Origin: Mansonella perstans
Taxonomy: Eukaryota; Nematoda; Chromadorea; Rhabditida; Onchocercidae
Direction: 5' to 3'
Length of the DNA stretch: 64,000 nt
Assembly: GCA_037074765.1 (NCBI GenBank)
Contig: JBAMDO010000091.1
Location: 1 to 64,000 of the forward strand
The position numbers and the translations under genes were made by a program. The notes under the pieces are model-generated. The model ran no database searches. It had not been told where the DNA came from and saw only the letters and a program-made list of their open reading frames with translations. Below, in pieces: positions 56,004 through 64,000 of this stretch (the stretch's first letter is position 1; each line of letters opens with the position of its first letter).

Positions 56004-59000
56004 TCAGATACAACAGAAATTACTGTGCTTTAAGTAAAATACAACTAATCTGAATCTCCGGATAAAAATAAGGTAATTTTCAAGAGTTACAACTTCTACG
56101 GATTCTTCCAGGAGAGAGAACTGAAGGAAGTTCCACTCTGAAATAAAATTGAGATGTTGTCCAACAATGTCTCGGAAAAGTTTACATATTTGCTCAAGCA
56201 AAAGGTACAGTGGACTGTTCATGATGAAATCTCTACACAAGTCATAGAAAATATGGAATATATTAATAAATGCTTTATGCAGTTTAGTAACAATTAATAA
56301 TGAAAAGTAACAAAACTTCCCATTAAAGTAAACTATGTTGAAGATTTCCGCCAACTTTGACAGATTTTAGTGCATCGCAACTGATTGCAACTGTTCAACA
56401 GAAAGCTAACCACCGTGTTATCACGTTCGCTAACTCTTCGATCAAAAATAATCGTTACATATAAATTATATTCCAACGGTAATATGAAAAAACTCTGGAA
56501 TGAAAAAATATCATAAGGGAAGCAATCTCTGCAAATTAATAGCTTTAGCCAAAAAGTATTTTCGTGTTTCTCAAGGAAACCATTCTATATGTTTGCTTAT
56601 GAAGGCAGCAAGATTAATAGTGAACACTGTTAATGATCCTACATATTTAATGCGGTTATTCCACAATCATTCGACTTGAGCTGGCTAGGAAAAGTCGAAT
56701 TTTTTTTTTTCATTGTCTTTATGTTGAATATTGGTTTTTGATATTCAGAAAACTTTACAAATGCTTACTACTATTCATCAACAAATCCAAAACGAAACAA
56801 GCAAAATCATACCCTTGACATCAGTTGGTCATAGCAGTATGTGATACGATCTGTTCCAGACTTTTTAGCACCTGCTTCTTGTATAAGTATAGAAATCGAC
56901 GGAAGCAATATACTTACTTCTTGCGCTTCGCCACCTAATTTGAAAACGATTAAAAATTTTTTTCGCAGTTCACCTTCCCCATCATCAAGATCTGCAGCAC
57001 AGCCATAACCAATAACTGAAAATACAATTCTGGAATTATTTCATTTTTCAAATATAAAATGATGAGAAAAGCAAAGTAAACAGAGTGCGTAAAAGACATT
57101 CAGAATATTTTTAAAAAAAAGGAGACAAAAATAGGCGTCAGGAACATCCAAAAAGTAAGCGGAATTTTAAATATGGATGACGAATTTATTTAAGTTCATC
57201 AAGTTCAAAAATCGAAGCTGTTAGTCCAAAACTTTCGAATATTTGTTATTTCAAGAGCTATTTACCACACAACAAAAAAAAAATAAAAGAAACAAAGGAA
57301 AATCGATCAAAACGATCAAAAATAAACAAATAACTAGAAACGGTAAAACGAACAGGATGAAATATCTGGAGCATTGCAACGATTAGCAATCAAAAGAATA
57401 GATAAGGGCTCCATTTTGCGTCGAAATGTAGCGAAGGACTGAATAAAATTCAGTGATTTCACTGCGATCACTGCATGATCAAAGTCACTTACTGAACACT
57501 GTGGCTGTAGTTGATCATGGAAATATAAAGAGAACTTCGCCAATAACAGCATGTAAAAATCATAAGTCCAGCTACAAAGTCTCAAAGGAGAACACTGAAC
57601 ATGGGACCCTGAAATCGCAATGTTAAAACTCTACCACAACATTGGTACTGCAAAGCAAATTTTTCCAACTTCAAAGTAGATAATTAAAGGGAAAAATCGG
57701 TTTATAAAATGCAAGCCATTACCAAAACCGAAGAACTTGACTGTTGTATTGGTTTGTATGTGTTTATAATCGATAGAACTGAACCAAGACCGAAGTTTAA
57801 CGTGCGCACTTTTCAACTTAATCAGTGACTGCAAAAACTGAAATACAGTGTTATATAGTCCAAACAAGTAAACTTTAAACCCATAAATCTGTATAGAGCT
57901 GAAGTCTCATTTTAATACAAATGGCTAAAAAAAGTCTTACAAACACAGAAACAGAACCTCACATCGTATGAGAGCTAACTGTACTTCCAACAGTAGCTTC
58001 ATCACCATTATTTCGTTGGCGACAAAAGTAAATAAGGATGCAAGTGATTCGTTGTTCATTAAAAGCATTAGTAAATGTTCCACCGATGAAAGGACTGTCG
58101 TTAAAGCTGTCAGTTCACTTGGAAGACCAAAATCTAAATAATTTTTTTGATAATCATTTCGAAATTCAAAATGGATGCAGTACATACGAAATACTGAAAA
58201 TCATAACGCGTTTATGATAACAAAGTAAGAAATCTTACTTTCAACTAGAAATGAATTGTAAACATTGATCATTGAAACTCTAGCACTCGTATAGTCGATC
58301 AAACGTCGTCTAATATCCTCTGCTGCTGAATTCTTGGCATTTCCCATAACACCATCCATTCGACAAAGCTCGGCTCGGAAATATAACGAAGTGAAAACTA
58401 TTCTTGCGAACCCATATCATGAATTTCAAGAATTCAGAGAAAATTCGGGAAAATAATTATTTCTATTGTACGATATAATTAATCAAATAATGCTAAATTT
58501 AAACTAGCTATTCCAAGATCAGTCAAGACCAAACAATGCTGAATTTAAACCAACTGAATTTAAACTAGCTATTCCCAACGACCATTACTATCAGGGAATT
58601 TATTCGAACATATTCTCCAAATTCTCTATGCATAGTTCAACTTATAGAAGTTCGAAATGAGCAGAAAACAAACTTATTAGATTGTTAGATTTGAACAATT
58701 AAAAATTGTTAAATGTTAGACTGTTAGATTTGAGAAATATTAGATGAAAAAGTTACTTGATATGTGTATAGGTCAACAAAAGAGTGCTTTCGCGCCGGAA
58801 AAAGGCTTTCGGTACCATAAAGTTGAGGGAGTAATATGCGCTTTCAGCTTTAGCTATCTAAAATATAAGGTTTTCAGAATAACGTCATCGTATTCTTCCC
58901 AAGATTTTTTGATTGTCATGAAGAGTTAATTAATGGATCAACCTGGATGCATGTAGAAAGGAGTGAATGGCAAAGAGAATCTTCGGCACTTGCTGATATT

Positions 59001-59340
59001 GGAACTCGTGTCCCTCGAAATAATTCAATTAATCCTCGAGCATCATCAAAGCGAGCTTTGCTCATAGCTGTGCCAAATTGCTGGAAAATTTATAAATAAA
59101 ATAAATAAAAATTTATAAATAAAATTTATAAAAAAAAAAAAATGTAAACAATAAACATGCTCATATTAAGAAAGGCATTCATTCATCAAAGACTAGGAAA
59201 AGGAAGGCTTCAAAAAGAGATAATTAGTAGTAGATTAATTGTACCAGTAGAAGTGGACAGAGATCATTGCCAGTAAGAGGATCTATACAAGCGATATCTG
59301 CTGCTGTTGTTAAACAGGTAGGTGCTGTTCCTGTTGCCAT
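56004..59340 (-). CDS. KICS2: KICSTOR subunit 2 (KICS2, C12orf66 orthologue)
   Basis: KICS2 is part of KICSTOR (KPTN, ITFG2, KICS2, SZT2), which holds GATOR1 on lysosomes so that amino-acid loss shuts off mTORC1. Eight exons in consistent phase: 59245-59340, 58943-59080, 58239-58368, 57958-58133, 57723-57837, 57342-57608, 56813-57015, 56004-56354; about 491 residues against roughly 445 in human. Best conserved stretches: FLQSLIKLKSAHVKLRSW (human SLVNLHSAHTKLQTW), MLLLAKFSLYFHDQL (human MLLAKFSFYFHEAL) and YFSLLIV near the end (human HFTIVII). Start ATG at 59340 gives MATGTAPTCLTTAAD. The last exon reads about 60 codons beyond the human C-terminus, so the 3' end could differ. The splice into the last exon uses a weak AAG acceptor. 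Confidence 0.85.
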
Positions 59341-60412
59341 TGTTGTACCACCACTTGTTCCTCTACGAATTAATCACTAATACAACGTATCCATTCATTG
59401 CTTTACCCTTCAGTATCATTCTATGGCTAAAGTAATGGCCAAATCTTGGCCCACACTCTTTCCTTAATCGGTGGCACGAAGTTGGAAAATCTATGAATTA
59501 CTAGCCAGAGGTATGTATACCTTCAGAGTTCATTTTGCACTCTTCTGCGCTGTAAATAACATATTTTTGGCTTTCCATAATCCTGAAAATGGTAGCTGTA
59601 AATTATGCACGTTGCAGTAAGCAAATTGCATGTAAATTTAAATTATGCACGTTGCAGTAAGCAAATTGCATGTAAATTTAAATTATGCACGTTGCAGTAA
59701 GCAAATTGCATGTAAATTTAAATTATGCACGTTGCAGTAAGCAAATTGCATGTAAATTTAAATTATGCACGTCCCAGTAAGCAAATTGCATGTAAACTTA
59801 AATTATACACGTCGCAGTATGCAAATTGCATGTAAATTTAAATTATGCAAATGATGCATGCAAATTTAAATTATCATAAAAATTACACACTGTAATTGGA
59901 TAATTGGATATGAGAAACTTAAAAAAGAATCGCATCAATGAAATGCTTTCATTGATAATTGTGCAGTCGAGCAGAATCATTGGATTCTTTCGAGTGAACC
60001 ACTTTTTATCATTTCCTTTGTTGAAAATTTTTAAATCTGAATTGATTTATTGCATTTTTAAATGGATCAGTTTTAGATATAACTTGATCACTTTAAATTT
60101 CAAATGATTTACTTTTAAATTTCTCTTAATTTATTTTTAAATTTACTTAAACTTACTTTTTTGATTTACTCTTAAACTCTTAATGATTTACTCTGCTCTT
60201 AATATGTGTTCATTTAGCGATTTAGTGAATCATTATGCTGCATTACTCAATGTATATTATAACATAATATATGCAGTAAACCAACCACCTACGGTAGAAA
60301 GACCATAGAGAGGAACTTTAAGAAGCATAGCTTTGTTAAATTTCCATTCATTTCAGAAGTTTGAAAACAAACATTATTTGGTAAATTAAATTGCAGTTGG
60401 ATAGTTTCAACG
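59341..60412. promoter_or_regulatory. Shared 5' region of KICS2 and Porcupine
   Basis: The two genes diverge from this 1.07-kb gap, which must hold both promoters unless the starts lie further out. It includes a 40-bp tandem array and, on the plus strand, two acceptor-like sites (ttcatttcag ending at 60356 and attgcag ending at 60396) that could be trans-splice sites before the Porcupine ATG. Confidence 0.5.
59601..59850. repeat. 40-bp tandem repeat, six copies
   Basis: Units start at 59601, 59641, 59681, 59721, 59761 and 59801. The first four are identical, the fifth and sixth carry a few changes, and a partial seventh begins at 59841. Each unit contains gcaaattgc, a small palindrome, and ttaaatttaaat-like AT palindromes. 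Octamer-like atgcaaat occurs once, just after the array. Confidence 0.95.
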
Positions 60413-62791
60413 ATGTCTGATGAAGAAAGTTTGTTGTACAATGAGATTTTGGAGTTATCCGATGAGGTTTTCGAGTTATCCGATGAGGTTTACGAATTAT
60501 CAGCTGATGAGGCTTTGGAGTTAACCGATGAGGAATTTGCCGATTTCATTTATGTTAAGGAGGATATAACTAATCAATGGCAACAGTGTCCGATAGCTGT
60601 GCTTGATTCTTTGCATGGCATCATATTGAAACTGTTGCTGTTTTCTACTCTGAAGAGATTCTTTGTATTTTTACATGCAAAAGGTAGGCATTTGATTCAA
60701 ATCTAAAGCTTGTTATGCAAATTAAAATTATATTCAAAACTGAAGTTAATTGTTAAATTTGCTATTAATTTTTCTGTCCGTCTTTTTACAGATTCTTTGA
60801 TATTGTTGACTGTCTTTTATCAGTATTCGCACACCTTTTTTAAACCATTGTTTAAATTCTCTTTTAGCCTACTAGCATATTCTTTACTAGTCCATTTTTT
60901 AATTTACTTGAATATTATTTCAGGAATTATAAATGAATTCACACTACATTTAAACCTCATAGCTTCTGGACTGTTTGTAATAGGAACCCAAAATAATTTA
61001 TTACTGATTTGTGCATATATTGCTCTGACTGTTGTATTACCATATTATAAACTTCTCTTCAATAAAAAGATTAAGTTTATCATGTTGGCATATGCAATCG
61101 GAATGCTTCTGGTTTGGTGAGCTTCATTTTTATATGTGTAATGATTTGCAAATTCTAAATTAAAGAGATTTTAAACAAAAAGTTGTCATCTTTTTAGTGT
61201 GCCATTGATATTTAGATACATGCTAAAATTTGCATGTGTGAAAGTTCTTTTCTTTTATTCATCCATTTACCAATATATTGTGGTGGTTATGAATAATCTT
61301 ACAGGCAATATTTTTTGACGGCTAAAGAATTCATGTCAATGCGCGGCATACTGATGATTGTGATAATGAAAATTACTTCACTATCGTTTGATCTTGGCAA
61401 TGAATTCTATGGCAACATCACACTGCTGCACTTACTCTCCTATGTGTTTGATAGTTCAACTGTATTGTTTGGTCCATGGATTAGTTACAAACAGTACCAA
61501 GATTCGCTACACCTAAAAGAATTTAAAGTAAGTCTGTATTTATTTATTTTCTTTAAAAAAGGAATGAAGATCCTAAGAATTCGTGCCATTTGACAATTGA
61601 AGAATAAAAGTAGTCGAATGTTAGTAATGATAATTCCAGGTAGAAGTTGTTAATTTTTTCCGTGCTCTCAGCTATATCGTTCTATCATTGTGGGCTGTTA
61701 TCTATTCATCGTGCATTGCTGATAGTCTTGTCGAATTACCTTTCGTTGGGGCGTACTTTGTTGCTCAATCATTTCGATTTAGTCATTATTTTATAAGCTG
61801 GTTCTCTGCGGGTACTTCATTACTGTCCGGTATTGATTCGGGTATTGTCGCTGACTGGATTCATATCGAATTACCTCGTTCACTAGTGGATGTTGTTACT
61901 TCATGGAATACCCCTATGCACCAGTTTTTGCATCAGTGTAAGCAAGACTTTTATCTTATCCTTTTGAAGTTCATTTTCAACCTTCCGATTGAATGAAATC
62001 TGTAGTGTTGTGTTACAGATATCTTTGTGGAGACTAGAAAATATGGCTCAGCAATTGCAGTTTTCATAACCTACATTGTTAGTTCCCTTCTCCATGTAAG
62101 TTTTATAACATTTTCTATTTTTGGGATACGTTTGAATAAAGCTAGTCCGTCACGTTCTCTTCTATAAAATTCCTTAGAAAGTTCTGCAAAAAAGTTAAAT
62201 TGTTGTATAGATTCTCTAATTTGAAATGTAGTATTATATTTAAACTTCGATTTCAGGGCATTAATTTCCAGTTATCTGCAGTGCTGCTTTCATTGGGACT
62301 GTACACATATGCCGAGACAAGTTGATTCATTTTTTTTTTATTTTGAAGCATTCTTTGTTCGGATTTGTATTTAGGTTTAAGAAATTAATTTGCAGAAATA
62401 AGGAGCAGCTTGAGTCGTCGTACAAATTCATGCGTTCGTGCAAGGAGATGTCGCAAAGAATGTCACCACATATTCAAAGAGGTTTTAGATCATTCCTTTT
62501 ACTAAGTAGTTTGTAAAAAAACGAAGCAAAAATCAAAATGTTAGTGTTACGTATGCATACGCATGCTGCGTAACCAAGTTATGGTTTCAGAATGCTTTGA
62601 GCACACTAGCTATCAATGTGCTATTTCGAGCTCTAGCTCTAACACATTTGGTGTACCTTGGAATGGCATTTGACAATAGCGCAGCAGAAACGGGATATTC
62701 CTGGAGACATATATATTCTGTATGGGCTGACTCGTATTACTTTAGTCATGTTATCGGATTATTTACGCTGCTATTGTCATTGGTTTTTTAA
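60413..62791 (+). CDS. mom-1: Porcupine, Wnt O-palmitoleoyltransferase (MBOAT)
   Basis: Porcupine attaches palmitoleate to Wnts in the ER membrane, a step needed for Wnt secretion. Eight exons in phase: 60413-60683, 60792-61116, 61305-61527, 61640-61937, 62019-62095, 62257-62320, 62396-62481, 62591-62791; about 514 residues (human 461). Diagnostic blocks are MRGILMIVIMKITSLSFDL, VLFGPWISYKQY, VELPRSLVDVVTSWN-like IELPRSLVDVVTSWNTPM, and SSLLH|GINFQLSAVLLSL. The MBOAT Asn is N363 and the catalytic His is H398, 35 residues apart as in human PORCN. Exon 7 ends with TYAET; exon 8 is basic and Cys-rich (NSCVRARRCRKECHH), matching the human loop ACVLSKRCPPDCSHQ. The N-terminal 50 residues are acidic and repeat LSDEV-like units. 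Many membrane segments are evident. Confidence 0.95.
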
Positions 62792-64000
62792 AGGCATCAA
62801 AATAGAATGAAATTAAAAGAAGTGCTCTTTGTATCTAAACCGTTCTTCAATTTATTATTTCCTTTCCTCAAGAAGTTAATATATTGTAACTTCATAAGAC
62901 GACACAATATTAAACTTTCTCGAGCACAAATACACTGTATGCATTTAAATCACTTTTAAATACAATGTGTACTCATCCTCCTGTATTTATCTGATCTGAT
63001 CTCTAGCAAACATAGTTGTCACGACAACTATATTTAACAAATGTATAGAAGAGGTTGTCTATTTCCTTTTCTTTTATCTAGGTGATGATCGAATCTTGCT
63101 GCTGATTGATTCCCTTACTTTCTTTCCTAATTTCTTGAGAGGTATGTGTTTAGGTAATTGTAAATAACACTTAATTGTACAATCTTTTCTCATTATTCTA
63201 TATAAATAACTGTATAAGACGATGCAATCAGAACTTTATTTTGAAGCTGTTGAGTTCATAATTCCGGTCTTGACATCCCAGGAAGAAAAAGTCGTGCAGA
63301 TCGATCGCTTAAGTGATAATTGAAAATATTTTCTGCATACGGCGCTTCACCACTAAAGCATTTAATGCATTTAATACGGGAAAGCATTTAATACGGGATC
63401 ACAGGCATCATTAAGATATTATGCGTACATATTGGAGGTAAATTATCACGCTTGAGTAAATAAATAAATAAAATTAATAAATTAATCGGGGTATAATGTT
63501 AAAATTTGATAGAAATTTCACAATAGTTTTAAATTTTTAACAAAAGGTTTCTTTAAAAAATATAACATCATTTATTGTCAGCAAAATTTATATCTTGCAA
63601 GTAATCAAATGGGGTTTACTTTTGGACTCAATATGGAACGTTCATCCGGAAGTAATAAATCCTCCATCTCTGGTATCCGACCTATAAATTCTTCCATTTT
63701 TTTTTTTTGTAAATGTTTTCAAAATAGGAATGAATTTAGAGAGATTTTCAATTTCTTCATTTATTCTTGCGGAGAGAAAAATGATTTAGTTAGTAAAATA
63801 ATAGTTGAAATGACTGACATTGCAGTTTCCATGCAGGAAATGAATGAGAATTGATAACGAAACAATATAATGAGAAAGACAAAGTTATGAGATGACGAAA
63901 ATTTAGGAAATTTTGTTTTCTAGCGTTATTTCCAGGTAATTTTAACACCATGTAGTAAATATTACGGAACTTTTTTTTCTTTTCTTAACTTTCTAGAAAA
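62792..64000. other. Downstream flank of Porcupine
   Basis: No clear gene. A 30-codon minus-strand ORF at 63605-63697 has a coding-like composition and is listed on its own. A plus-strand frame over 63609-63854 overlaps it, and its first part is the antisense of that ORF. Confidence 0.4.
63605..63697 (-). other. Short coding-like ORF, possible terminal exon
   Basis: An ATG-started frame of 30 residues contains EFIGRIPEMEDLLLPDERS and ends in a TGA. The composition is far from background for this genome. It is preceded on the minus strand by 12 adenines rather than by a good splice acceptor. It may be the last exon of a gene outside the window, a retrocopied tail, or chance. Confidence 0.25.

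Noticed and set aside
59601..59850. Regular 40-bp repeats resembling a CRISPR array
   Set aside because: Units are head-to-tail with no unique spacers, and the context is a eukaryotic genome; this is a minisatellite.
62322..62516. Open frame over Porcupine exon 8 starting FFFILKHSLFGF
   Set aside because: Taking this frame leaves both flanking junctions out of phase. The acceptor tttgcag before 62396 gives another frame (NSCVRARRCRKECHH) that fits both sides and matches human PORCN.
56004..62791. KICS2, Porcupine and neighbours as an operon or pathway cluster
   Set aside because: KICS2 and Porcupine are divergent, other gaps are several kilobases, and the functions are unrelated.

Overview
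The window is a piece of a nematode nuclear genome. It is very AT-rich, with split genes, compact TTTCAG-like acceptors, many homopolymers and microsatellites, and a BEL/Pao LTR element. Gene content (a Lhx3/4-type LIM homeobox gene, a GLD-1/ASD-2/Quaking STAR protein, Porcupine, Scribble) is animal, and the style is that of a parasitic clade III (spirurid/filarial-like) nematode. I cannot fix the species from sequence alone. All exon models were made by hand from ORFs, GT/GC-AG junctions, phase arithmetic and remembered family sequences; no search was run.

Layout. 1-4.2 kb: no convincing gene. 4.3-5.2 kb (+): a small three-exon single-pass membrane protein of unknown function. 9.6-12.6 kb (-): STAR/KH RNA-binding protein (asd-2/quaking type) with an in-frame 15-bp minisatellite. 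14.3-21.1 kb (-): LIM-homeobox gene ceh-14/Lhx3-4, whose first coding exon lies 4.3 kb upstream of the rest. 21.1-28.9 kb: gene-poor. 28.9-46.9 kb (-): a Scribble/LET-413 gene of 28 or 29 coding exons with 16 LRRs and four PDZ domains, three GC-AG introns and a degraded BEL/Pao element in one intron. 46.9-56.0 kb: gene desert full of microsatellites. 56.0-59.3 kb (-): KICS2 (C12orf66), a subunit of the KICSTOR complex that places GATOR1 for mTORC1 nutrient sensing. 60.4-62.8 kb (+): Porcupine (mom-1), the Wnt O-acyltransferase, head-to-head with KICS2 across a 1.07-kb gap holding six 40-bp tandem repeats. 62.8-64 kb: only a tiny unassigned ORF.

The genes do not form one pathway or an operon; they are neighbours with separate jobs: RNA processing, neuronal identity, epithelial polarity, nutrient sensing and Wnt secretion. 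I did not find a new multi-gene system. The observations I rate highest are the ancestral four-PDZ Scribble in a nematode, the clear KICS2 orthologue, and the three GC-AG introns within one gene.
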